A DNA stretch of 49,277 bases from Embleya sp040605455 (GTDB lineage: Bacteria > Actinomycetota > Actinomycetes > Streptomycetales > Streptomycetaceae): positions 1 to 49,277 of the forward strand of contig NZ_JBEXCV010000058.1 in assembly GCF_040605455.1 (NCBI RefSeq), read 5' to 3'. A model generated the notes under the pieces. It saw nothing but the letters and a program-made list of their open reading frames with translations. It was not told the origin of the DNA and searched no databases. Below are positions 8,857 through 16,180 of the stretch, piece by piece. The translations under genes and the position numbers were made by a program. The stretch's first letter is position 1, and every line of letters begins with the position of its first letter.

Positions 8857-10061
8857 CAAGGACGCCCGGCACCACCTCGACCACCCCCACGACCTTCGTG
8901 GCCGCGCTCGACCTGCTGAGCGAGGCACCGGACCCGCAAGGCGTCTTCGGGCCCTACGACGGCACGCCGGAGGCCTGCCTGCGGGCCGGCAACCGCACCT
9001 ACCGACAACTCGCCCGCCTGCTCCACCCGGACACCGCGCCCGCCGACCGACGGACCGAGGCCGCCCGCGCCTTCACCGCCCTGGGCGAGCTGTGGAACCG
9101 CTATCAGCAGGACATCACCGGCGTGACCGGCCGCCAGGTGGTGATCACCACCAAGCGCCGGGTCTACTCGGTCGGCGAGGAGCGCGCGAGCGGCGACATC
9201 GCCACGCTCTACAAGGTCGGCTACCGCGCCGAGGACGACGGCGAGGCGCGGGCGTTGCTCAAGCTGCCGCGTTCGGTGAGCGACAACGACCTGATGGAGC
9301 GCGAGGCCACCGCGCTGGAGCGGATCGCCCGCGAGGGTGATCCCGAGTACGCGAACTATGTGCCGCGGCTGATCGAGACCTTCCGGCACCGAGACGCCAA
9401 GAGCGGCGTCGAGCGGCGCGCCAACGTCCTCGAACGAGTGCGCGGCTTCCGCTCGTTGGCCGAGGTGCGCGAGGCGTACCCGGACGGCCTGGACGCGCGC
9501 GACGTGGCCTGGATGTGGCGCCGCCTGCTGGTCGCGATCGGATACGCGCACCGGGCCGGCGTCGTGCACGGCGCGATCACCCCCGACCACGTGCTGATCC
9601 ACCCGCGCGAGCACGGTCTGGTCCTGGTCGACTGGTGCTACTCGGTGCTGCTCGACGGGCCGGGCGACGCCGACCGGCCGGAGGCGATCCTGCGCGCCAA
9701 GGCGGTCGAGCACGTGCCGGCGATGATCGACCGGCACGCGGACCTGTATCCGCCGGAGATCCCCGGCAAGCAGCCGCCGGAGACCGCCGCCGACGTGTAC
9801 ATGGCGACCCGATGCATGACCGCCCTGCTCGCTGCGGACGCGCCCAAGCCGCTGCTGCGCTTCGCCCGAGGTTGCTCGCTGCCCGCTCCCGCTCGCCGTC
9901 CGCACGACGCGTGGAAGCTGCTCGGCGAACTGGACGAACTGCTCGGCAAGCTCTACGGCCCGCGCCGCTTCCGACCGTTCGCGATGCCCACGCGCCGCGA
10001 GAGCAAGGACCCGGCGGCCGGCGCCGCCCGCACCGGCGACAGGCCGGTCGATTCCGTATAG
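8853..10061 (+). CDS. J-domain fused to degenerate protein-kinase domain
   Basis: A 402-residue protein. Residues about 35-95 look like a J domain with the HPD tripeptide (ARLLHPDTAP) that stimulates Hsp70. From about residue 105 a kinase fold follows: a Lys in ALLKLPR and a Glu in MEREATALE could form the ATP-site pair. The catalytic loop reads VVHGAITPDHVLIHP, so the usual HRD aspartate is Ala and the following Asn is His, while the DFG aspartate survives as VDWCYS. It is therefore probably a pseudokinase or a kinase with unusual chemistry. Its ATG overlaps the Nudix stop. A GC-rich hairpin separates it from the vWA gene. Confidence 0.85.
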   Translation: MTRTPGTTSTTPTTFVAALDLLSEAPDPQGVFGPYDGTPEACLRAGNRTYRQLARLLHPDTAPADRRTEAARAFTALGELWNRYQQDITGVTGRQVVITTKRRVYSVGEERASGDIATLYKVGYRAEDDGEARALLKLPRSVSDNDLMEREATALERIAREGDPEYANYVPRLIETFRHRDAKSGVERRANVLERVRGFRSLAEVREAYPDGLDARDVAWMWRRLLVAIGYAHRAGVVHGAITPDHVLIHPREHGLVLVDWCYSVLLDGPGDADRPEAILRAKAVEHVPAMIDRHADLYPPEIPGKQPPETAADVYMATRCMTALLAADAPKPLLRFARGCSLPAPARRPHDAWKLLGELDELLGKLYGPRRFRPFAMPTRRESKDPAAGAARTGDRPVDSV

Positions 10062-10066
10062 CGCCG

Positions 10067-10091
10067 GGGGTCGGCCCGCCCGGCCGACCCC
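10067..10091 (+). terminator. Intra-operon hairpin (possible attenuator)
   Basis: A perfect 9-bp stem GGGGTCGGC/GCCGACCCC with a 7-nt loop begins 5 nt after the kinase-like stop and ends 39 nt before the vWA ATG. There is no U-tract. It may reduce read-through or protect mRNA ends, letting the vWA and PurA-like genes be made at a different level from the first two. Confidence 0.4.
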
Positions 10092-10130
10092 GCGCACAGA
10101 TTTCAACGCCTTGATCGGGGAGTGAGCACC

Positions 10131-11126
10131 ATGGGCAGTGGCAACTGGTCCACCAACGTCTACGACGCGGCACAGAGCTACAACGCGGCCGCCGGCCGCA
10201 GCGCGTTCCACTACGACCACGTCACCAAGCGGAGCACGCCGCACAGCGCCTGGAAGGCGCACGACGACCTGGACCCGCGCCTGGCGAGCGTGCGGGAGAG
10301 CCGGGACAGCGACGAGCACCCCACGTCGCTGGCCATCTCGGTGCTGTTCGACGTGACCGGTTCGATGTTGCGCGTCCCGCAGACCCTGCAGACCAAGCTG
10401 CCCGAGCTGTTCGGCCTGCTGCTGCGCAAGGGCTACGTGCAGGACCCGCAGATCATGTTCGGCGCGATCGGTGACGCGACCTGCGACCGAGTCCCGTTGC
10501 AGGTCGGCCAGTTCGAGTCGGACAACCGGATGGACGACCAGCTCGGCAAGATCCTCCTGGAGGGTGGCGGCGGCGGGCAAAAGCGCGAATCGTACGAACT
10601 GGCCCTGTACTTCATGGCCCGGCACACCTCGATCGACTGCCACGACAAGCGCGGCAAGCGCGGCTACCTGTTCGTGATCGGCGACGAGATGCCCTACCGC
10701 AGGGTGCGCCGCGCCGAGGTGAAGGAATTCATCGGCGACGACCTCGCCGAGGACATCCCGATCGAGCGGATCCTGGCCGAATTGCAGCGCATGTACGAGG
10801 TCTACTACATCCTCCCGGCCGGCTCGTCCTACGTGGGCGACGCCGAGGTGCTCGGCGAGTGGAAGGGCCTGCTGCGGCAGAACGTGATCGAACTCGACGA
10901 CCCGGACGGCGTCTGCGAGACGATCGCGCTGACCATCGGCCTCGCCGAGGACGCGATCGACCTGGACGAGGGCCTGGAGCACCTGCGCGAGGTGGGCGCC
11001 ACGGCGCAGGTCGCCAACGTCTCCAAGGCGCTCGCCTCCTACGCCCGCACCGGCGGCGGGGTGGCCGTGTCCGGCTCGCTGCCCGGGCTGGACGGCGCCG
11101 GCGACGCGGGCACCACGCGTCTGTGA
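10131..11126 (+). CDS. von Willebrand factor A domain protein (cytoplasmic)
   Basis: A 331-residue vWA protein without signal peptide or membrane segment. The MIDAS motif is present in variant form as LFDVTGSML (D-x-T-G-S rather than D-x-S-x-S), with AIGDATCD further on as a candidate for another metal-site loop, and a Gly-rich segment EGGGGGQKRESYELAL. Such proteins act as metal-dependent protein-binding hubs; TerY-type vWA proteins partner with kinases, and here the adjacent gene is kinase-like. ATG 10131 is preferred over GTG 10122 because GGGGAG is 8 nt upstream. Its stop overlaps the next gene as GTGA. Confidence 0.9.
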   Translation: MGSGNWSTNVYDAAQSYNAAAGRSAFHYDHVTKRSTPHSAWKAHDDLDPRLASVRESRDSDEHPTSLAISVLFDVTGSMLRVPQTLQTKLPELFGLLLRKGYVQDPQIMFGAIGDATCDRVPLQVGQFESDNRMDDQLGKILLEGGGGGQKRESYELALYFMARHTSIDCHDKRGKRGYLFVIGDEMPYRRVRRAEVKEFIGDDLAEDIPIERILAELQRMYEVYYILPAGSSYVGDAEVLGEWKGLLRQNVIELDDPDGVCETIALTIGLAEDAIDLDEGLEHLREVGATAQVANVSKALASYARTGGGVAVSGSLPGLDGAGDAGTTRL

Positions 11127-12406
11127 CACCACGTCATATCGCGGTCGTCGATCTGGGGTTCGGCGACGCGGGCAAGGGCACCACGGTGGACCGGCTGTGC
11201 GCGCGAGCGCGCGAGGAGGGGCAGCCGGTGCACGCCGTGGTGCGCTTCAACGGCGGTGCCCAGGCCGCGCACAACGTGGTCACCGACGACGGGCGGCACC
11301 ACACGTTCGCCCAGTTCGGCTCGGGCACCTTCACCCCGGGCACCCGCACCCATCTGTCCCGGTTCATGCTGGTGGACCCGCTCGCGCTGGCCGCCGAGGC
11401 CGAGCACCTGCGCGTGCTCGGCGTGCCCGAGCCGCTCGCGCTGCTCACCGTGGACCGGGAAGCGCTGTTGACCACGCCGTACCACGCGGCGGCCAACCGG
11501 GCCCGGGAGCTGGCGCGCGGGGCGGACCGGCACGGGTCGTGCGGGATGGGGGTGGGCGAGACGGCGGCGTTCGCGCTGGCCCACCCCCAGGACGCGCCGC
11601 GGGTGGGGGACTGCGCCTCGCCGGGGCTGCTGCGCCGCCGGTTGACGGCCGTACGGGACGCGCTGAGCGCCGAATTCGGGACACCCCTGGGTCCGGACGT
11701 ATCGGCGTGCGTGGCGGCCTTCCTGGGCTTCGGGCGGGCGGTGCGGATGGTGGATCGCGCGTACGCGCGCGAGCTGCTGCGCGGTGGTCCGGTGGTCTTC
11801 GAGGGCGCGCAAGGCGTGCTGCTGGACGAGTGGCACGGGTTCCATCCGTACACGACGTGGTCGACCACGACCTTCGCGAACGCCGAGACGCTGGCCGCGG
11901 AGGCGGGCGAGGCGCTGTATCGGCTCGGCGTGCTGCGCACCTACACGACGCGGCACGGCGCGGGGCCGCTGCCCACCGAGGACGCGGCGCTGACCGCCGC
12001 GCTGCCGGACCCGCACAACGGGACCGGGCGGTGGCAGGGCGCGTTCCGGGTCGGACACTTCGACGTGCCGGCGCATCGGTACGCGGTCGCGGTGTGCGGG
12101 GGAGTGCACGGGCTGGCGCTCACCCACGCGGACGTACTCGGACGGGCGGGCGCGGCGGTGGCCGGGTCGTACGAAGGCGTCGAGCCTTCGGTCGGCTCGG
12201 TGCCCGACCTCGCCCGTGCCGAGCGGCTGACCGGGCACATGTTCGCCGCGCGGCCGGTGTTGCGGCCGGCGCCGGCGCCCGCGCGGTGGCCGGAATTCGT
12301 CGCCGCCGAGCTGGGCGCCCCGGTGACCTTGCTCTCGTTCGGTCCGCGCACCGGTGACAAGTGTGAGCAGCCCGTACTAGGCTCCTATTACTCTCCGGTA
12401 ACATAG
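11123..12406 (+). CDS. Divergent adenylosuccinate-synthetase-like enzyme
   Basis: A 427-residue relative of PurA, the GTP-dependent ligase joining IMP and aspartate. Recognisable PurA landmarks: LGFGDAGKGTT (PurA GDEGKGK; the catalytic Asp is retained), RFNGGAQAAHNVV (PurA YQGGHNAGHT; the catalytic His is retained), VFEGAQGVLLDEWHGFHPYTTWSTTT (PurA FEGAQGT...HGTYPFVTSSNTT) and TTRHGAGPLPTED (PurA GEGPFPTE). These changes are larger than expected for the housekeeping enzyme, so it is likely a paralog using a related substrate. The GTG start overlaps the vWA stop, placing it fourth in the Nudix operon. An active NTP-dependent ligase is inferred, its substrate unknown. Confidence 0.85.
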   Translation: MTPRHIAVVDLGFGDAGKGTTVDRLCARAREEGQPVHAVVRFNGGAQAAHNVVTDDGRHHTFAQFGSGTFTPGTRTHLSRFMLVDPLALAAEAEHLRVLGVPEPLALLTVDREALLTTPYHAAANRARELARGADRHGSCGMGVGETAAFALAHPQDAPRVGDCASPGLLRRRLTAVRDALSAEFGTPLGPDVSACVAAFLGFGRAVRMVDRAYARELLRGGPVVFEGAQGVLLDEWHGFHPYTTWSTTTFANAETLAAEAGEALYRLGVLRTYTTRHGAGPLPTEDAALTAALPDPHNGTGRWQGAFRVGHFDVPAHRYAVAVCGGVHGLALTHADVLGRAGAAVAGSYEGVEPSVGSVPDLARAERLTGHMFAARPVLRPAPAPARWPEFVAAELGAPVTLLSFGPRTGDKCEQPVLGSYYSPVT

Positions 12407-12511
12407 CGGTCCGAAGGGCGCTCCGAGAGGTGCTTCGCGAGGTGTCGAGGGATCGAGGCCGGGTCGGTGGTCAGCGGCTTTACCAAGACCGCGTACTCTC
12501 GAAGCAGAAGT

Positions 12512-12524
12512 TGACGGACCGTCA
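12512..12524. promoter_or_regulatory. TGACGGACCGTCA palindrome before etfBA
   Basis: A perfect 13-bp palindrome lies 171 bp before etfB in an otherwise featureless 288-bp gap (12407-12694). The same core occurs at 44625-44639 and, with one or two changes, at 5896-5910 and 23411-23427. The symmetry suits a TetR-type dimer. TTGACG inside it could also serve as a -35 hexamer, so binding might block the promoter. Confidence 0.5.
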
Positions 12525-12694
12525 GAACTGAATGTGCCCTGTGTCACGCGTGTGCCTTCTCGCGGGCGTGGCATCGTGGCGCGGAGATTGATGGATCTTG
12601 GGGCCGGAACCGTGGGCCTGTCGCCGCCCCCGTCGACGGGCATGACACCCTCGGACCGGCACCTGGGTGACCGGACGACCACAGGAGAACTGTT

Positions 12695-13474
12695 GTGAAA
12701 ATCGTTGTCTGCGTGAAGTACGTACCCGACGCGACCGGGGACCGGGGCTTCAACGACGATGGCACCACCGATCGCGAGTCGGTCGACTCCTTGCTGTCGG
12801 AGCTGGACGAGTACGCGATCGAGCAGGCGCTCAAGATCGTGGAGTCCGGCGTCGAGGCCGAGATCACGTACCTGACGGTCGGTCCGGACGACGCGAAGGA
12901 CGCGCTGCGCAAGGCGCTGGCGATGGGCGGCGACAACGCCATCCACGTCAACGACGACGACATCGCGGGCACCGACGCGCTGGGCACCTCGCTGATCCTG
13001 GCCAAGGCCATCGAGCGTGCCGGCTTCGACCTGGTCGTCTGCGGCATGGCCTCCACCGACGCCTCGATGGGCGTCGTGCCGGCGATGCTGGCCGAGCGCC
13101 TGGGCGTCCCGCAGGTCACCTACCTGGACGAGATCACGGTCGAAGGCACCACCGTCAAGGGCCGTCGCGAGGGCGACGTGGCCACCGAGCTGATCGAGGC
13201 CGCACTGCCCGCCGTCGTGTCGGTCACCGACCGCACCGGCGAGGCCCGCTACCCGTCCTTCAAGGGCATCATGGCGGCCAAGAAGAAGAACGTGGAGTCG
13301 CTGGACCTGGACGACCTGGGCATCGAGTCGGACCAGGTCGGCCTGTCCGCGGCGTGGTCGATCGTGGACACCGCGACCAAGCGTCCGCCGCGCGCCAAGG
13401 GCGAGGTCGTCGAGGACGAGGGCGAGGGCGGCGTGCAGCTGGCCGGGTTCCTCGCCGCCAAGAAGTTCATCTGA
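12695..13474 (+). CDS. etfB: Electron transfer flavoprotein beta subunit
   Basis: A 259-residue subunit of the FAD/AMP-containing ETF heterodimer, which carries electrons from acyl-CoA and related dehydrogenases to the respiratory chain. It begins MKIVVCVKYVPD and shows the ETF-beta nucleotide-binding section DLVVCGMASTDASMGVVPAMLAE, with the basic recognition segment GIMAAKKKNV near the end, all at the normal length. GTG 12695 has AGGAGA 7 nt upstream. etfA follows 118 bp downstream in the same direction. A TetR-like palindrome precedes it. Confidence 0.97.
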   Translation: MKIVVCVKYVPDATGDRGFNDDGTTDRESVDSLLSELDEYAIEQALKIVESGVEAEITYLTVGPDDAKDALRKALAMGGDNAIHVNDDDIAGTDALGTSLILAKAIERAGFDLVVCGMASTDASMGVVPAMLAERLGVPQVTYLDEITVEGTTVKGRREGDVATELIEAALPAVVSVTDRTGEARYPSFKGIMAAKKKNVESLDLDDLGIESDQVGLSAAWSIVDTATKRPPRAKGEVVEDEGEGGVQLAGFLAAKKFI

Positions 13475-13592
13475 GTCGGTCAGCAGCACCGGACTGTTTC
13501 GACACGTTTGTGGCGGTCGCTCCTCGGGGCGGCCAAGCATCGCAACCCGGCCGGAGAAATCCGGGCTGTACCGGACAAGGAGAGAACCCCAC

Positions 13593-14552
13593 ATGGCCGA
13601 GATTCTCGTTCTCGTCGACCACGCCGACGGCGCGGTCCGCAAGCCGACCCTGGAGCTGCTGACCCTGGCTCGCCGCCTCGGTGAGCCGGCCGCGGTCTTC
13701 CTGGGCAAGGGCGCCGAGGGCGCCACCGAGACGCTGGGCAAGTACGGCGCGCAGAAGGTCTACGTCGTGGACGCCCCCGAGGTCGACGACTACCTCGTCG
13801 CCCCGTCCGTCGACGCGCTGACCCAGATCGCCGGGAGCAGCGAGCCGGGCGCCATCCTGGTCGCCTCCTCCGCCGACGGCCGCGAGATCGCGGCGCGCGT
13901 CGCGGTGCGCCTGGAGTCGGGCCTGATCACCGACGCGGTGGACATCGAGGCCGGCGCCGACGGCCCCGTCACCGAGCAGTCGGTGTTCGCCGCGACCTAC
14001 CAGGTCAAGGCACACGTCACCAAGGGCACCCCGATCATCACGGTCAAGCCCAACGCCGCCACCCCGGAGGAGGCCCCGGCCACCCCCGCCGTGGAGGCCG
14101 TGACGGTGGACTTCATCGCCCTGGCCACCGGCACCAGGGTCGTCTCGCGCGCCCCGCGCGAGAAGTCCGACCGCCCCGAGCTGACCGAGGCCGACATCGT
14201 GGTCTCGGGTGGCCGCGGCGTCAACGGCGCGGAGAACTTCCACGTGATCGAGTCGGTCGCGGACGCGCTCGGCGCGGCCGTGGGCGCCTCCCGCGCGGCG
14301 GTCGACGCCGGTTGGTACCCGCACAGCCACCAGGTCGGCCAGACCGGCACCCAGGTCTCGCCGCAGCTGTACATCGCGGTGGGCATCTCCGGCGCGATCC
14401 AGCACCGCGCGGGCATGCAGACCTCGAAGACCATCGTCGCGATCAACAAGGACGAGGACGCGCCGATCTTCGACCTGGTCGACTACGGCGTGGTCGGCGA
14501 CCTGTTCAAGGTGATGCCGCAGCTCGAGGCGGAGATCAACAAGCGCAAGTAG
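13593..14552 (+). CDS. etfA: Electron transfer flavoprotein alpha subunit
   Basis: The 319-residue FAD-binding subunit of ETF. The N-terminal domain starts MAEILVLVDHADGAVRK. The C-terminal domain carries the FAD signature as SGGRGVNGAENF, then GQTGTQVSPQLYIAVGISG and IQHRAGMQ, followed by AINKDEDAPIFD, all as in canonical EtfA. AAGGAG lies 10 nt before the ATG. A strong hairpin begins 6 nt after the stop, so the etfBA unit ends here. Confidence 0.97.
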   Translation: MAEILVLVDHADGAVRKPTLELLTLARRLGEPAAVFLGKGAEGATETLGKYGAQKVYVVDAPEVDDYLVAPSVDALTQIAGSSEPGAILVASSADGREIAARVAVRLESGLITDAVDIEAGADGPVTEQSVFAATYQVKAHVTKGTPIITVKPNAATPEEAPATPAVEAVTVDFIALATGTRVVSRAPREKSDRPELTEADIVVSGGRGVNGAENFHVIESVADALGAAVGASRAAVDAGWYPHSHQVGQTGTQVSPQLYIAVGISGAIQHRAGMQTSKTIVAINKDEDAPIFDLVDYGVVGDLFKVMPQLEAEINKRK

Positions 14553-14557
14553 CGGTG

Positions 14558-14592
14558 GGTCGGCGCCGCCCCTTCGGGTGGTGTCGCCGACC
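14558..14592 (+). terminator. Hairpin terminator of etfBA
   Basis: GGTCGGCG pairs with the CGCCGACC half of the 3' arm, extended by GC/GU pairs to a TTCG loop, beginning 6 nt past the etfA stop. A second hairpin at 14608-14639 (GACCCCGCACCGG with its complement and one bulged C) follows. Neither has a U-tract, which is usual for high-GC actinobacteria. Confidence 0.7.
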
Positions 14593-14681
14593 GACGCCGC
14601 TCGCCGCGACCCCGCACCGGGAGAACCGGTCGCGGGGTCCCGGCGTTCCCCGCTGCGCCGTCCAAAACCGTGGGGGCGGGC

Positions 14682-14900
14682 ATGTCGAGAGGTGAGCGGA
14701 GCGCCGCCGTTGCGGTGGTCGTGCCGTTGTTTCGGCTGGTCGATCCCGCGCGGGCCGGCGAACTATTGCCCCGCCTGCGCGGGCATGTCCTGCTCGCCCT
14801 GGGCGCCGAGCGCGCGCTCCCCTCCGTCCTGACCGATGCCGTACTCGCCGTTCGCGACACTCTGCCCGAAGTCCTCGCTGCGGCCAGGGCCGCCGCCTGA
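14682..14900 (+). CDS. Possible small hypothetical protein
   Basis: A 72-residue frame starting MSRGERSAAVAVVVPLFRLVDPARAGELLPRLRG. Its composition (hydrophobic, Leu/Val/Ala with few Arg runs) looks more protein-like than the shadow frames around it, and it fits between the etfBA terminators and the 3' end of the convergent SDR gene. There is only a poor GGGGGCGGG ribosome binding site. I recognise no family, so it may not be real. Confidence 0.3.
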   Translation: MSRGERSAAVAVVVPLFRLVDPARAGELLPRLRGHVLLALGAERALPSVLTDAVLAVRDTLPEVLAAARAAA

Positions 14901-14944
14901 CGCGAAGCCGACGGCGGCCGGGGCCGAGTCCGGGAGGACGAAGG

Positions 14945-15859
14945 CTACTTGCGGACGCCGCTCATGTCGGCGTTGCCGGCCGCCTTGGCGACCAGATCGG
15001 GGATGACGTCGGAGAGTTCCGTGGGGGTCCAGCGGGCACCCTTGTCGACCGTGGGGCCGTTGGCCCAGCCCTCGGCGACGCTGATCGAGCTGCCGGTGAC
15101 GGAGAAGACCCGGCCGGTGATGCCGGCGGAGGCGGGGCTGCCGAGCCAGACCACGAGCGGCGAGATGTGCTCGGGGGCGAGTTGTTCGGCGAGCTTCGCG
15201 GTGGCGGCCTCGTCGGCGAAGCCGGCCAGATCCTCGGTCAACCGGGTCAGGGCGGTGGGGGCGATCGCGTTGACCGTGACGCCGTAGCGGCCCAGCTCCT
15301 GCGCCGCGATGATGGTGAAGCCCGCGATGCCGGCCTTGGCCGCGCCGTAGTTGGTCTGGCCGACGTTGCCGAAGATGCCGGAGGGCGAGCTGGTGTTGAT
15401 GATCCGGGCGTCCACCTGCTCGCCCGCCTTGGCCAGGCCGCGCCAGTACGCCGCCGCGTGGTGCGCGGGGGCGAACGTGCCCTTGAGGTGGACCTTGATC
15501 ACCGCGTCCCACTCGGCCTCGGACATGTTCGTCAACATCCGGTCGCGCAGGATGCCCGCGTTGTTGACCAGGACGTCGAGCCGGCCGTACGTCTCGATCG
15601 CCTGCCCGATCAGCGCCTCGGCGCCGGCGAAGTCGGAGATGTCGGAGGTGTTGGCCACCGCCTCGCCGCCCGCCGCGACGATCTCCGCCACCACGGCCTG
15701 GGCCGGACCCGCCGACGCGCCGGTGCCGTCGCGCGCGCCGCCGAGGTCGTTCACCACGACCTTGGCGCCCTCGGCCGCGAACGCCAGTGCGTGTGCCCGG
15801 CCGATGCCGTTGCCCGCACCGGTCACGACGACGACGCGTCCCTCGCAGATCCCGCTCAT
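14945..15859 (-). CDS. Short-chain dehydrogenase/reductase (3-hydroxyacyl/17beta-HSD-like)
   Basis: A 304-residue classical SDR. The NAD(P)-binding TGAGNGIGRAHA is at about residues 14-25; VNDLGGARDGTG follows strand 2, NNAG is present, and the catalytic Tyr-Lys pair is in TNYGAAKAG, with Ser in NTSSPSGIFG. The long C-terminus and the VNDLGGARDG segment resemble the dehydrogenase part of peroxisomal multifunctional enzyme/17beta-HSD type 4, which suggests a 3-hydroxyacyl-CoA or steroid substrate. ATG 15859 has GGAGGGG 5 nt upstream. The nearby etfBA genes would suit an acyl-CoA oxidation context, but that link is inferred. Confidence 0.9.
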   Translation of the reverse strand: MSGICEGRVVVVTGAGNGIGRAHALAFAAEGAKVVVNDLGGARDGTGASAGPAQAVVAEIVAAGGEAVANTSDISDFAGAEALIGQAIETYGRLDVLVNNAGILRDRMLTNMSEAEWDAVIKVHLKGTFAPAHHAAAYWRGLAKAGEQVDARIINTSSPSGIFGNVGQTNYGAAKAGIAGFTIIAAQELGRYGVTVNAIAPTALTRLTEDLAGFADEAATAKLAEQLAPEHISPLVVWLGSPASAGITGRVFSVTGSSISVAEGWANGPTVDKGARWTPTELSDVIPDLVAKAAGNADMSGVRK

Positions 15860-16180
15860 GTGGCCCCTCCCAATGCTTGTCGATCGCTTCCGACGACCGC
15901 TACGGGGGTCACAGTATGGTGAGACCGTTGCCGCGTACATCCTTTGCCCGATCACGCTGCGGGACGACGCGCACACGGCGTGCCGGGCGCGATGGGGAAT
16001 CGAGCCGACCCTCGGGACGGCGTACGCGCGTTGGCGGTCACGGCGGGCGGCCGGCTGGGGTGGCGGGCTCGGCGGTCGGCAGTTGTGGTCGGCGGCGGGC
16101 GAACGGCGACGTGGGCCGTCGAATGCGGGAATGGCCCCCGTTCTCCTGGGAGATCGGGGACCATTCGGGTCGGCTGGGCG
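15860..16180. other. Intergenic region upstream of the SDR gene
   Basis: This 321-bp stretch is upstream of the SDR gene and downstream of the choice-of-anchor A gene, both on the minus strand. It must hold the SDR promoter, but I see no convincing -10/-35 pair, operator palindrome or gene in it. The open frames here are Arg/Pro-rich shadows. Confidence 0.3.
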
